Below, one piece after another: positions 38,936 to 48,627 of a DNA stretch of 64,000 bases. This DNA is from Chryseobacterium salivictor. Its GTDB lineage: Bacteria > Bacteroidota > Bacteroidia > Flavobacteriales > Weeksellaceae. Both the position numbers and the translations under genes were made by a program. Under the pieces are notes generated by a model. That model ran no database searches and was not told the DNA's origin. It saw only the letters and a program-made list of their open reading frames with translations. How positions within the stretch are numbered: the first letter of the stretch is position 1; each line of letters begins with the position of its first letter. The DNA is taken from NCBI RefSeq assembly GCF_004359195.1, contig NZ_CP037954.1, positions 1,736,001-1,800,000 of the forward strand, read 5' to 3'.

Positions 38936-40330
38936 TTATACCTGTGATTTCATATTGTTGCCATCCGTGGAATGAAGCCTTCGGAAAACGAATCCCGTAC
39001 ATATTGTCAGAATCCCGACCAGAAAAAAGGTGTACCGAAATGCAAAATGTATTTTTCCAGACGTTATCGATAGACTGTCTTCAAATAATTTTAAGATAAT
39101 TAAGCCAATCGCAATGCCAAATCCTACGGCCAGTTGTTGATTGACTGCTAAGAGTGAATTTCCACTGCTCGTATGAGAATCCCGTAAATCTGCAATCGCA
39201 ATCGTATTCATCGATGTAAACTGAATGGAATTGAAAAATCCGAGAATTGCAATGATGGGAACAAACCAAAACAGGGAAGTGTTAATTCCGGGAATTCCCA
39301 AACAGGCGATCAAGAAGCCAATGATAAAAGTATTGGTCATCAAGGTTCGTCGATAGCCGAATCTGTCGAGGATTTTAATGACAAAAGATTTTCCCAACAT
39401 GGCAGTTAAAGCCATTGGCGCGACAATCCAACCGGAAATTACAGCGGATTGTCCGTACGCAATCTGGATCATCAGTGGCAGTAAAAGTGGAATAGAACTG
39501 ATTCCCAACCGGGTTGCTAAGTTCCCTAAAATTCCTACGCGAAACGTTCTTACCTGAAATAAATTTAAAGGGAAAATAGGATTTTCTGTTTTTTTGGCAT
39601 GAACGTAATAATAATAAATCATTAAAAATCCCAATGTGAAAATAAGCAAAATTAAAGTGGTGGGCTGTGTGGCGCCAAACATTTCCAGCGAAATGGAAAG
39701 AAGCAACGAAGCCGAGGCAAATATTAAAAACCCCTTTAAATCAAACGAAATAGTTTGGGACCGGTAATCAGGCATGTATTTTAAACTGAGCAAAAGTCCA
39801 AGCAGACCAATGGGAAGATTAATGAGGAAAATCCAGTGCCAGGATAAATAATCGACCATATATCCACCGACCAACGGACCAAGAATAGGGCCGATCAGCG
39901 CTGGGATTATCGCATAATTCATCGCTTTCATCAGTTCGTTTTTTTTGAATGTTTTGATTAAAGCCAGGCGGCCGACCGGCGTCATCAAACTTCCGCCAAC
40001 CCCTTGAATCACCCTTGAAAGCACCAAATGGTTGAGGTTTTGAGAAAGGGCGCAAAGCAATGATCCCAAACTGAAAATAATCAAAGAAGTGATGAAGACT
40101 TTCCGCGTTCCAAATTTGTCGGCCAAAAATCCGCTTACAGGCATGAACAAAGCCAGCGTTAATACATAACTGATAATCGCGTTCTGCATGTTCAAAGGCG
40201 ATTCGTGTAAGTCTTTTGCGATGGATGGTAATGAAGTATTCAGAATGGTGGAGTCCAACATTTGCATAAAAATGGCCGTGGCCAAAATTAAGGGAAGGAA
40301 TTTTTTAACAGAAGCGTTCTGGTTCATGGG
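38936..40330 (-). CDS. MFS multidrug exporter, DHA2 family
   Basis: About 464 aa from the internal ATG at 40328-40330 (MNQNASVKKFLP); the upstream ATG at 40348 is also possible. Fourteen hydrophobic segments. The motif LDSTILNTSLPSIAKDLHESP and PVSGFLADKFGTRKVF (motif A) are typical of EmrB/MdtD-type proton-driven drug exporters. Substrate not readable. Confidence 0.88.
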   Translation of the reverse strand, partial: PMNQNASVKKFLPLILATAIFMQMLDSTILNTSLPSIAKDLHESPLNMQNAIISYVLTLALFMPVSGFLADKFGTRKVFITSLIIFSLGSLLCALSQNLNHLVLSRVIQGVGGSLMTPVGRLALIKTFKKNELMKAMNYAIIPALIGPILGPLVGGYMVDYLSWHWIFLINLPIGLLGLLLSLKYMPDYRSQTISFDLKGFLIFASASLLLSISLEMFGATQPTTLILLIFTLGFLMIYYYYVHAKKTENPIFPLNLFQVRTFRVGILGNLATRLGISSIPLLLPLMIQIAYGQSAVISGWIVAPMALTAMLGKSFVIKILDRFGYRRTLMTNTFIIGFLIACLGIPGINTSLFWFVPIIAILGFFNSIQFTSMNTIAIADLRDSHTSSGNSLLAVNQQLAVGFGIAIGLIILKLFEDSLSITSGKIHFAFRYTFFLVGILTICTGFVFRRLHSTDGNNMKSQV

Positions 40331-40528
40331 CATGAAGTAAATTGACATAAATCACAGCAAAGGATTTGCCATCACTTAGGAACGCTATAAAAACCTTTCA
40401 TAGATCATCCCTGTTGAGCAGATAGAAACTAATAGATTTTTCGCCGGAAGTATAAAAAGTGAGGGAAAAATTGTGTAGTCGAAAAACGGATCATGTGTAA
40501 TGGGGTGTTTGACTGTATTTTTGCCGGA

Positions 40529-40672
40529 AATCTGCGCCCGGCTTGAACGGAAATCTTTTTTTTGCGGTGGAAAAAAGGGCTGGCAAAAAAAAGATGACTC
40601 TGTTATTTTTATTTTGTCCCGCCGAAACTTATTCCCGGTTTTGGGAGTGGAAGACCGAAATGTGCACCCAAA
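40529..40672. repeat. Interspersed intergenic repeat, copy 2
   Basis: Begins TCTGCGCCCGGCTTGAACGG and ends GACCGAAATGTGCACCCAAAA, the same ends as the copies at 29153 and 57426. The interior is longer and diverged. Confidence 0.65.
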
Positions 40673-40703
40673 ATATTCCTGCTATGTTTCGGTTTAAAAA
40701 CCT

Positions 40704-40711
40704 TATTTTTG
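40704..40711 (+). promoter_or_regulatory. -7 box of the RsmB-like gene
   Basis: TATTTTTG matches TAnnTTTG, 55 bases before the ATG at 40766. Confidence 0.5.
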
Positions 40712-40765
40712 CAAAAAATTTAATCCGAAGATTCGAGATTGAATTGAACCTAAAAAATATCCGAA

Positions 40766-41971
40766 ATGGAACTCATACACAGAAACTTACTCATAGGAAT
40801 TCACGACGCACTGCAGGAAACCTTTTTCGAAGACCGAAAATATGCCGATAAAGTGATTGAAAGGCTTTTGAAATCACATAAACAATGGGGCAGCGAAGAC
40901 CGAAAAGTAGTTGCTCAGATTTTTTACGATATCATCCGTTGGAAAAAACGCCTGGAATATTATATGGGCGAAGGCGTGAAACCGAACAATATTTACAAAA
41001 TGATTTTGGCGTATTGTCTCTGGACCAAAACGCATTATAAAAAATTTGAAGAATTCGATGGCGTGAAAAACGCTGATATTCTAATTAAATTAAAGAAACA
41101 TACCGTTCCTACCAAAGCGATTGAATATTCAATCCCAGACTGGTTGGCAGAAACTTTGGAAAAAGAACTCGGCAAGAGCTGGGAAAGAGAAATGGTTGCG
41201 CTGAACGAGCAGGCTCCTACCATCCTTCGTGCCAATACTTTGAAAACCACTGCTAAAGAATTGGTTTCTGACTTGCGGGACGAGAATGTAGAAAGTTTCC
41301 TGATTCCGAATTATCCGGATGCCGTACAATTAGAGCTGAAGAAAAACGTTTTTTTAACTTCGGCCTTTAAAGACGGTTTATTCGAAGTTCAGGATGCAAG
41401 TTCTCAAAAAATAGGTGAACTTCTGGACGTAAAAGAAGGAATGCGCGTGGTGGATGTCTGTGCCGGAGCAGGTGGGAAAACCTTGCACCTGGCGGCTCTA
41501 ATGAAAAACAAAGGTCAGATTATCGCCCTCGATATTTACGAATGGAAATTGGCAGAACTGAAACGCCGTGCCAAAAGAGCCGGCGCTCACAATATCGAAA
41601 CGAGATATATCGACGATAATAAAGTCATCAAAAGACTGCATGAAAAAGCAGACCGTTTGTTGATCGATTCCCCTTGTTCAGGTTTGGGAGTTTTGAAAAG
41701 AAACCCCGATTCTAAATGGAAAATCGATCAGGAATTTATTGACAGAATCAAAAAAGAACAGGAGAAAATTCTACAGGATTATTCTAAAATCCTAAAGAAA
41801 GGAGGGAAAATGATTTACGCAACCTGTTCTATTTTACCAAGTGAAAATAATGAGCAAGTCGCCAAGTTCCTTAAAAACAATGAAGAATTCACTTTATTAA
41901 AAGAAGAAAAAGTAATGCCGAGCGAAGGCTACGACGGATTCTATATGGCGCTGATCGAAAGAAAAGCGTAA
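40766..41971 (+). CDS. RsmB/NOP2-family RNA (cytosine-C5) methyltransferase
   Basis: 401 aa. The SAM-binding motif is VVDVCAGAGGKTLHLAALM (about residues 228-246). The two catalytic cysteines are in IDSPCSGLGVLKRNPD and YATCSILPSEN. The N-terminal half is the helical NusB-like or RNA-binding part. It would methylate a cytosine in rRNA or tRNA. Confidence 0.9.
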   Translation: MELIHRNLLIGIHDALQETFFEDRKYADKVIERLLKSHKQWGSEDRKVVAQIFYDIIRWKKRLEYYMGEGVKPNNIYKMILAYCLWTKTHYKKFEEFDGVKNADILIKLKKHTVPTKAIEYSIPDWLAETLEKELGKSWEREMVALNEQAPTILRANTLKTTAKELVSDLRDENVESFLIPNYPDAVQLELKKNVFLTSAFKDGLFEVQDASSQKIGELLDVKEGMRVVDVCAGAGGKTLHLAALMKNKGQIIALDIYEWKLAELKRRAKRAGAHNIETRYIDDNKVIKRLHEKADRLLIDSPCSGLGVLKRNPDSKWKIDQEFIDRIKKEQEKILQDYSKILKKGGKMIYATCSILPSENNEQVAKFLKNNEEFTLLKEEKVMPSEGYDGFYMALIERKA

Positions 41972-41980
41972 TAAATTAAA

Positions 41981-42010
41981 AGGAGCAAAATATTTGCTCC
42001 TTTTTTTTTG
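41981..42010 (+). terminator. Terminator after the RsmB-like gene
   Basis: AGGAGCAAA-ATA-TTTGCTCCT hairpin followed by a run of nine Ts. Confidence 0.85.
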
Positions 42011-42129
42011 TATAAAAAATTCTGCGTCTTTGTGTAAAACAAAATGAATTCAATTTTTATTGTTTTCTAATCTATTCCTTTTAAAATCTTAAATTTGAGA
42101 CTCCATAAAAAGTACTCAAAATCTAAAGA

Positions 42130-43794
42130 ATGAAAAAGTTATTTCTGGTTGTCCTGTTTTCTGTCGGTCAAATTGTATTCGCTCAAAATTTTAAAATTAC
42201 TTACAAAACCTTTTTTGAAGGGAAAGAAAATCCAAAACAGGATCCCGTAATTGTTTTCACCAATGCCAAAGAAACTTTTATTCTGAGTGAAAAAACAGCG
42301 GAAAGAACGAAAGAAATTCCTTTTGAAATTCAGAAAATAAACAGAGCTGACCATACGGTCAGTCAATATGCTTTTTTGCAGAATAATCTGGTTTCCGAAT
42401 ATCAAAATAAAGAGATTTTAGCAAAGCAAAAATTTGAACTTAAAAGCGAGACTAAGAAAATTTTGGGTTATCTCTGTAAAAAAGCAGTCACTTCGATTAA
42501 TTCCAACACCATGGAAATTTGGTACACCGACGATTTAAAAGTCAAAGGAGGTCCCTCCATTTTAGGGCAGGATTTAGGATTGGTTTTAGAAATTACCCGA
42601 AACGGCAACAGCACGACCAAAGCAACAGAAATTTCTAAAGTGAAAAACTTCACCGTAGAAAATATCTTCGCCAAAAAGAAAATCACTTCAACAGACGAAT
42701 TGTCTTATAAAGAGCTACTTTGGAAAAGCCGTTTTACAACAGTTCCAATTTTTGAAAATGAAACCATTAATTTCACCAAAGATTTAAAATCTGATGAAAA
42801 AATTCTGCGTTTTGCCAAAGGAACCGTTATTCTTAAAAAAGTAAAATATCCCAAAATAGAAGCCAATAGTAATGTCTTCGTTGAACTGACCGAACAGTCT
42901 GCTGGCGATGCTTACGACCGAACAGGAACCGTTTTCATTATCCCGCAAAATAAAGAAAAGAACTTTTTAGACGCTTTACAAAACGGACCCAAAACAGTTC
43001 CCGCTTTCGACAATGGAAATGGCAAAACCTATCAGGGAGTCGCTGCTACCGAAATCTACGAGCCTGCGCTGGAGTTGATGAGGTTTTTCACGCCTTTTGG
43101 AATTCAGCAGTTTAATCATCTGAAACTGAAAGATAAAAACTGGCACGATAAAGTGATGTACCGGCAGGATATTTCGGATCTGAAAGAAATGCTGAGCGGT
43201 AAAGAATTCTGGACCGGCGTATTCATCGGTAATTACGACAAAAACGGACATAAAATTTCTTTAGAAGTTACGCTTCACAAAGACGGTTTAGATGTTTTCA
43301 AAAACAACACCGCAATACCGCTTTTCAACACCTTAAATATCATGGAAATGGCCGGACAGGATTACGCCACCATGTTTGATTCGCCGAACGGTTTGACTAC
43401 CAGTTTCACACTTACGAAGGATTTGAAAAATGCAAAACTCCGTTACATTACGACTGGACATGGCGGCTGGGAAAATGGTGACGAATTTTTACCGAAAGAA
43501 AATCGGATTCTGGTAGACGGGAAAGAGGTTTTTTCTTTTATTCCGTGGCGGACAGATTGTGGGAGTTATCGCCTTTATAACCCGGCTTCCGGTAACTTTG
43601 CCAACGGACTTTCTTCCTCCGATTACAGCCGCAGCAATTGGTGTCCAGGCACGACAACGAATCCTAATTACATTTCTTTGGGCGATTTAAAAGCGGGTAA
43701 TCATCAGATCCAAATCCTCATTCCACAAGGAAAAAGAGAGGGAAACAGTTTCAGCTCCTGGAATGTATCCGGTGTTCTTTTGGGCGACGAATAA
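42130..43794 (+). CDS. Secreted GLPGLI-PNGase F-like fusion protein
   Basis: 554 aa with a signal peptide ending VFAQN (about residue 20). Residues about 20-220 have the GLPGLI-type layout (FKITYKTFFEGK, then KILGYLCKKAVTSINSNTMEIWYTDDLKV). Residues about 240-554 match the two jellyroll halves of peptide-N-glycosidase F: SAGDAYDRTGTVFI, with D263 in the place of the catalytic D60, then the second half with ITTGHGGWENGDEF and WRTDCGSYRLYNPASGN and SNWCPGTTTNP. PNGase F removes N-glycans from glycoproteins. The other catalytic acids cannot be aligned by eye. Confidence 0.82.
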   Translation: MKKLFLVVLFSVGQIVFAQNFKITYKTFFEGKENPKQDPVIVFTNAKETFILSEKTAERTKEIPFEIQKINRADHTVSQYAFLQNNLVSEYQNKEILAKQKFELKSETKKILGYLCKKAVTSINSNTMEIWYTDDLKVKGGPSILGQDLGLVLEITRNGNSTTKATEISKVKNFTVENIFAKKKITSTDELSYKELLWKSRFTTVPIFENETINFTKDLKSDEKILRFAKGTVILKKVKYPKIEANSNVFVELTEQSAGDAYDRTGTVFIIPQNKEKNFLDALQNGPKTVPAFDNGNGKTYQGVAATEIYEPALELMRFFTPFGIQQFNHLKLKDKNWHDKVMYRQDISDLKEMLSGKEFWTGVFIGNYDKNGHKISLEVTLHKDGLDVFKNNTAIPLFNTLNIMEMAGQDYATMFDSPNGLTTSFTLTKDLKNAKLRYITTGHGGWENGDEFLPKENRILVDGKEVFSFIPWRTDCGSYRLYNPASGNFANGLSSSDYSRSNWCPGTTTNPNYISLGDLKAGNHQIQILIPQGKREGNSFSSWNVSGVLLGDE

Positions 43795-43840
43795 ATAAGT
43801 TTTTCTTTTTAGGAGCATAAAAGTTTTCACTTCTTACAAA

Positions 43841-43916
43841 CCCGATCCCGCTCTCCGCTATATCTCTGGCTTTTTTCTAAGAAAAAAATCCAGAGGATGC
43901 CGCTGCGATCGGGGCT
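43841..43916. repeat. Imperfect palindromic repeat element
   Basis: Outer arms CCCGATC and GATCGGGGC, inner arms CTCTGGCTTTTTTCT and AGAAAAAAATCCAGAG with one base offset. It lies in a gap of about 320 bases between the fusion gene and the GMC gene. A different family from the repeats at 29153, 40529 and 57426. Confidence 0.55.
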
Positions 43917-44114
43917 AAAATGACAGGCAGTTTTTCTTTCAAAATGAATTTTAAAATGTCTTCTTAAAAATCTGCGGGATCCTACTTTTTAAATCTAAAC
44001 TATGATCGTAAAAACAATTTTCTTCCGAAAGTCGCAGTGTTGATTTACTATGTAACACTCCTGTTTTTCTGCTTTTTATTTCAATTGTAGTACAGTTTTT
44101 GTTTAATATTTGGT

Positions 44115-45707
44115 ATGAACCGCAAAGAATTTATTCAAACCAGTAGTTTAGGAATCGCTGCCTTTTTCTTTTTAGGATCAGGCAGTTTATTTGGAAAGTC
44201 AGAAAATCGTTTGGAGAGAAAACCCGGAAGACCATCAGAAACTTTTGAAAAAGAAGTGGTTATCATTGGAACCGGATATGGCGGTTCGGTGGCCGCGTTA
44301 CGTCTTACTGAAAAAAACATTCCGGTAACGTTGTTGGAAATGGGTTTGAACTGGGAAAAGTCCGGCAAGAAATTTTCACCGATGATTAATCCCGGACATT
44401 CTGCAGCATGGCTGAAAACAAAAACCATCGCACCATTTATGAATCTTTTCAGACTCGATAAATTTACAGGTGCACTGGACCGGCTCGATTTTGAACATAT
44501 TAAAATCTGGCTCGGTCGGGGAGTTGGCGGCGGTTCTTTGGTGAATGGCGGAATGGCAGTGACTCCTAAAAAAGAATACTTTAAAGAAATATTCCCCAAT
44601 TTGGATACCGAAAAATTCTATTCCCATTATTTCCCTTTAGCCAATAAAGAATTGAAAACCAATGTAGCTTCAGAAGATTTTCTGAAAGACTGTGATTTCT
44701 ACAAATTCAACAGAGTTGGCGAAGAAGAGGCGAAAAAGGCTGGCTTCAAAACCGTTCGGGTTCCGAATGTCTATGATTTCCGTTACATGGAAAAGGAATA
44801 CAGAAATGAAGTTCCGCGCTCGGCTTTGGCTGGGGAAGTTATTTATGGAAATAATCACGGTAAAAATTCGCTCGATAAAACCTATTTAAAAAAAGCTGCT
44901 GCGACCGGGAATTTAGAAATTCTTGAACTGCATCAGGTGAATCATATCACCCAAAATCCGGATAAAAGTTATGCGCTAGATATTTCTGTGATCAATACGA
45001 ACGGTCAAGAAATTCAACATAAAATCATCAACGCCAGAAAATTAATTCTTTCAGCCGGGACAATGGGTTCGCTGGAATTGTTATTGAAATCAAATTCCGT
45101 TACCCAACTTCCTGTTGATCAACATATCGGTAAAGAATGGGGAAACAACGGGAACTTTATGACCGGGCGAAATTGGGTAAAAGCTTTTTCTGGTGGCACC
45201 GGATCTAAGCAATCGACAATTCCGGTTGGCGGAATCGATCATTGGGAAGATAAAAAGCATCCTTTCTTTGTAGAAATTGCGCCTTTACCAATGGGAATGA
45301 ATGTGGCAACATCACTTTATTTACTGGTCAACAAACTGAAGAAGTTTGGCGAAGTTACTTATGATTTAACGGATCAAAAACTTCAGCTAAACTGGGATGA
45401 ATCCCATACTTCCCACATGAAAGACAATGCTAAATATTTTCTGCGAACCATGAATAATGCCAATGGCGGAACGCGTGCTCATTTACTTTTTAAGAACGGT
45501 TTTGGCGCAGATATCTGTTATCATCCGTTGGGCGGAATTGTCTTGGGAAAAGCAACCGATCAGTTTGGAAGATTGAATGGGCACCAGAATTTATATGTAA
45601 TTGACGGTTCCTTAATTCCCGGAACGATTGGCGTAAATCCTTTTGTGACCATTACGGCAATTGCAGAATATTGTATGGAACATTTAATTAAAGAGGATTT
45701 TAGTTAA
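44115..45707 (+). CDS. GMC-family oxidoreductase, cholesterol-oxidase-like
   Basis: 530 aa. An N-terminal signal (MNRKEFIQTSSLGIAAFFFLGSG, possibly Tat-like although without twin Arg) leads into the FAD-binding VVIIGTGYGGSVAALRL (about residues 49-65). The GRGVGGGSLVNGGM motif and the C-terminal ADICYHPLGGIVLGKATDQFGRL...NLYVIDGSLIPGTIGVNPF are characteristic of GMC flavoenzymes close to cholesterol oxidase. It would be secreted or periplasmic. Substrate not proven. Confidence 0.82.
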   Translation: MNRKEFIQTSSLGIAAFFFLGSGSLFGKSENRLERKPGRPSETFEKEVVIIGTGYGGSVAALRLTEKNIPVTLLEMGLNWEKSGKKFSPMINPGHSAAWLKTKTIAPFMNLFRLDKFTGALDRLDFEHIKIWLGRGVGGGSLVNGGMAVTPKKEYFKEIFPNLDTEKFYSHYFPLANKELKTNVASEDFLKDCDFYKFNRVGEEEAKKAGFKTVRVPNVYDFRYMEKEYRNEVPRSALAGEVIYGNNHGKNSLDKTYLKKAAATGNLEILELHQVNHITQNPDKSYALDISVINTNGQEIQHKIINARKLILSAGTMGSLELLLKSNSVTQLPVDQHIGKEWGNNGNFMTGRNWVKAFSGGTGSKQSTIPVGGIDHWEDKKHPFFVEIAPLPMGMNVATSLYLLVNKLKKFGEVTYDLTDQKLQLNWDESHTSHMKDNAKYFLRTMNNANGGTRAHLLFKNGFGADICYHPLGGIVLGKATDQFGRLNGHQNLYVIDGSLIPGTIGVNPFVTITAIAEYCMEHLIKEDFS

Positions 45708-45871
45708 AATCTTTGGCCGTATTTTAAAAATAATTGCTTGTGAGAAATGATTTTTTTCAACCACAGGCTATAAATTTTCTGCTAAAACTTAATTTTTTTC
45801 TATATAAAATTTAATAATAGTAAATAATTCTTATATTAAAATTTTTTGTTTCGTTTTGTAAACAGTTATTA

Positions 45872-45879
45872 TATGTTTG
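45872..45879 (+). promoter_or_regulatory. -7 box of asnB
   Basis: TATGTTTG matches TAnnTTTG, 48 bases before the ATG. A TTG 23 bases upstream gives the -33 element at the outer limit of the usual spacing. Confidence 0.6.
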
Positions 45880-45926
45880 CAGTAGAATTTTAATTAAAAG
45901 TTACAAAACGAATAAATATAAGAATC

Positions 45927-47597
45927 ATGTGTGGAATTGTATGTCTGTTTGACGCAAAACAAAAAACCGAACTCTTAAGACCTCAGCTATTAGAAATGTC
46001 GAAAAAAATCCGTCACCGCGGTCCGGACTGGAGCGGTGTTTTTCAAAATGAAAAAGTGATTTTTTCGCACGAGCGTCTGGCAATCGTAGATCCTACTTCC
46101 GGGAAACAGCCTTTATTTTCAAAAGATGGAAAAATTGTTTTAGCCGTTAATGGGGAAATTTATAACCACCGGGAATTAAGAAAAGAATTTCCGGAATATG
46201 ATTTTCAGACAGAATCTGATTGTGAAGTGATTATTCCTTTATTTCAAAAATACGGAAAAACTTTTGTCGATAAACTCAACGGAATTTTTGCTTTCGCAAT
46301 TTATGATATTGAAAACGATATTTATTTAATTGCCAGAGACCACATGGGAATCTGCCCGCTTTATCAGGGTTGGGATCAGCACGGAAGTTATTATGTGGCT
46401 TCTGAACTGAAAGCTTTGGAAGGCGTTTGCAAAACGATCGAAACTTTTTTGCCGGGACATTTTCTTTACAGTTTAGATGGATATGAAATGCAACAATGGT
46501 ACGAAAGAGATTGGGAAGATTATGAAAACGTAAAAGACAATTCTACGGATATTGCGGATTTGCGGAAAGCACTTGAGGAGGCCGTTCACCGTCAGCTGAT
46601 GAGCGATGTTCCGTACGGCGTTTTACTTTCCGGAGGTTTGGATTCCTCAATCATTTCCGCCGTAACAGCAAAATATGCGAGAAACAGAATTGAAAGTGGC
46701 GATACTCAGGAAGCCTGGTATCCGCGTTTGCACAGTTTTGCGGTGGGTTTGGAAGGAAGTCCGGATTTAATTGCAGCCCAAAAAGCAGCCGAACATATCG
46801 GATCCATTCACCATGAAATTCATTTCACCATTCAGGAAGGTTTAGATGCTGTCCGCGATGTGATCTATCATTTGGAAACCTATGATGTTACCACGATCCG
46901 GGCTTCAACACCGATGTATTTGCTGGCAAGAGTGATTAAATCGATGGGCATTAAAATGGTGCTTTCCGGTGAAGGAAGCGACGAGATTTTTGGCGGTTAT
47001 CTGTATTTCCACAAAGCACCGAATGCCAGAGAATTTCATGAAGAGAATGTCAGGAAATTAGGAAAGCTTCATTTATACGATTGTTTAAGGGCCAACAAAG
47101 CGCTGATGAGTTGGGGAATTGAAGGACGTGTTCCTTTTTTGGACAAAGAGTTTATCGACGTGGCAATGCGGATTAATCCGAAAGATAAAATGGTCACCGC
47201 ACACGAACCGAAAATTGAAAAATGGGTTTTGAGAAAAGCTTTCGAAGATTTATTGCCGGAAAGTATTACCTGGAGACAAAAAGAACAGTTTTCGGATGGC
47301 GTTGGCTATTCCTGGATCGATTCTTTAAAAGAAGTGGCATTAAAAGAAGTTTCAGATGAAATGATGACCAACGCCAAATTCCGTTTTCCTTTAAATACGC
47401 CTCAAAACAAAGAAGAGTACCGGTACAGAACTATTTTCGAAGAACATTTCCCAAGCGAAACTGCGGCGGCGACGGTTCCTTCTGTTCCTTCTGTGGCCTG
47501 TTCTACACCGATTGCTTTGGAATGGGATGAAGCTTTTAAAAACGCCAATGATCCAAGTGGAAGAGCGGTTCTTTCTGTTCATGAGGATTCGTATTAA
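45927..47597 (+). CDS. asnB: Asparagine synthetase B (glutamine-hydrolysing)
   Basis: 556 aa. The amidotransferase nucleophile is Cys2 (MCGIVCLFD). The glutaminase domain continues to about residue 200 with RHRGPDWSG and AVNGEIYNHRELR. The synthetase domain has the ATP-pyrophosphatase P-loop LLSGGLDSSII (about residues 231-241). It makes Asn from Asp and Gln. The product size equals that of E. coli AsnB. Confidence 0.97.
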   Translation: MCGIVCLFDAKQKTELLRPQLLEMSKKIRHRGPDWSGVFQNEKVIFSHERLAIVDPTSGKQPLFSKDGKIVLAVNGEIYNHRELRKEFPEYDFQTESDCEVIIPLFQKYGKTFVDKLNGIFAFAIYDIENDIYLIARDHMGICPLYQGWDQHGSYYVASELKALEGVCKTIETFLPGHFLYSLDGYEMQQWYERDWEDYENVKDNSTDIADLRKALEEAVHRQLMSDVPYGVLLSGGLDSSIISAVTAKYARNRIESGDTQEAWYPRLHSFAVGLEGSPDLIAAQKAAEHIGSIHHEIHFTIQEGLDAVRDVIYHLETYDVTTIRASTPMYLLARVIKSMGIKMVLSGEGSDEIFGGYLYFHKAPNAREFHEENVRKLGKLHLYDCLRANKALMSWGIEGRVPFLDKEFIDVAMRINPKDKMVTAHEPKIEKWVLRKAFEDLLPESITWRQKEQFSDGVGYSWIDSLKEVALKEVSDEMMTNAKFRFPLNTPQNKEEYRYRTIFEEHFPSETAAATVPSVPSVACSTPIALEWDEAFKNANDPSGRAVLSVHEDSY

Positions 47598-47661
47598 AAA
47601 ATAAAAGTTACATATTTCTGTTGAAAATTTATAATCAACACAGCATATTTCAGTACGGATA

Positions 47662-47691
47662 GAAACCGGGTCAGCGCTCGGTTTTTTCTAT
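47662..47691 (+). terminator. Terminator after asnB
   Basis: AACCGGG-TCAGC-GCTCGGTT hairpin with a T-run (TTTTTT). Confidence 0.7.
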
Positions 47692-47880
47692 TTAACCGAT
47701 GTTTAAATATTTGGGAAGCTCTATAGCATACCGGTATGGGCGAATTGATAGAAGGCGTTTATGCCTGTATTTATTTATAAAAACTATTGATGAAAGACGC
47801 TTTATGTTCGTTTTAGACTTCAAAAATGAAACATTTGCGAAAAAATTTTATCGTATATTTATAATCCTAAACAAGGAATC

Positions 47881-48549
47881 ATGTCACAATTAACTACCAT
47901 TAAAGCGGTTGAACATCTTACTCATGATGTTCTGCACATCGTACTTGAAAAACCGGAAGGGCTGACTTATATCCCCGGACAGGCGGTTGATATTTCTCTT
48001 AATAAACCCGGCTGGAGCGAAAAGAAAAACTGTTTCACCTTTACCTCTCTTCCTGAAGATGACCAGATCGAATTTACCATCAAAACTTATCCCGAACGTA
48101 AAGGAGTAACCAATGAGCTTCTTTCTTCAAAACCCGGAGATGAGGTTCTTATTTATAAACCTTTTGGCGATATTTATTATAAAGGCCCAGGAATTTTCAT
48201 TGCAGGTGGTGCAGGAGTAACGCCATTTATTGCGATTTTGAAAAACCTGGAAAAGCAAAATAAAATTGACGGAAACAAACTTCTTTTCGCCAATAAGGCA
48301 AAAGCAGATATTATTTTAGAAGAGCGATTTGCATCAATGCTCGGGAAAAATTTCATCAATATTCTTTCCGATGAAAATTTAGAAGGGTATGAACATGGCT
48401 ATATCTCTGCAGAATTCATTAAAAAATATGCGGAAGAAAATTTAAAATATTACTACCTCTGCGGTCCGCCACCAATGATGACAGCGGTTGAAAGCCATTT
48501 AAAAACATTAGGAATATCCGAAGAATTTATCGTGAAAGAAGGTTTCTAA
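47881..48549 (+). CDS. FAD/NAD(P)-binding ferredoxin reductase-like protein
   Basis: 222 aa. The FAD-binding part has NCFTFTSLPED near residue 43, and the NAD(P)-binding part has IFIAGGAGVTPFIAILKNL (about 103-121) and YYLCGPPPMM (about 197-206). It is a compact flavoprotein that passes electrons between NAD(P)H and an unknown partner. It lacks a 2Fe-2S domain. Confidence 0.88.
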   Translation: MSQLTTIKAVEHLTHDVLHIVLEKPEGLTYIPGQAVDISLNKPGWSEKKNCFTFTSLPEDDQIEFTIKTYPERKGVTNELLSSKPGDEVLIYKPFGDIYYKGPGIFIAGGAGVTPFIAILKNLEKQNKIDGNKLLFANKAKADIILEERFASMLGKNFINILSDENLEGYEHGYISAEFIKKYAEENLKYYYLCGPPPMMTAVESHLKTLGISEEFIVKEGF

Positions 48550-48579
48550 ACCGATTTTTATTTATTAAATTTATTGCGC

Positions 48580-48606
48580 TCAAGTTAAAAGATCTGACTT
48601 GAGCAT
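48580..48606 (+). terminator. Hairpin after the reductase gene
   Basis: GCTCAAGT...ACTTGAGC inverted repeat with a short AT-rich tail. Confidence 0.5.
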
Positions 48607-48627
48607 TATTGAGTCAAAAAAACAAAT

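Noticed and set aside
47699..47893. 64-codon plus frame after asnB
   Set aside because: It follows the asnB terminator, ends inside the next gene's start and has no coding character.
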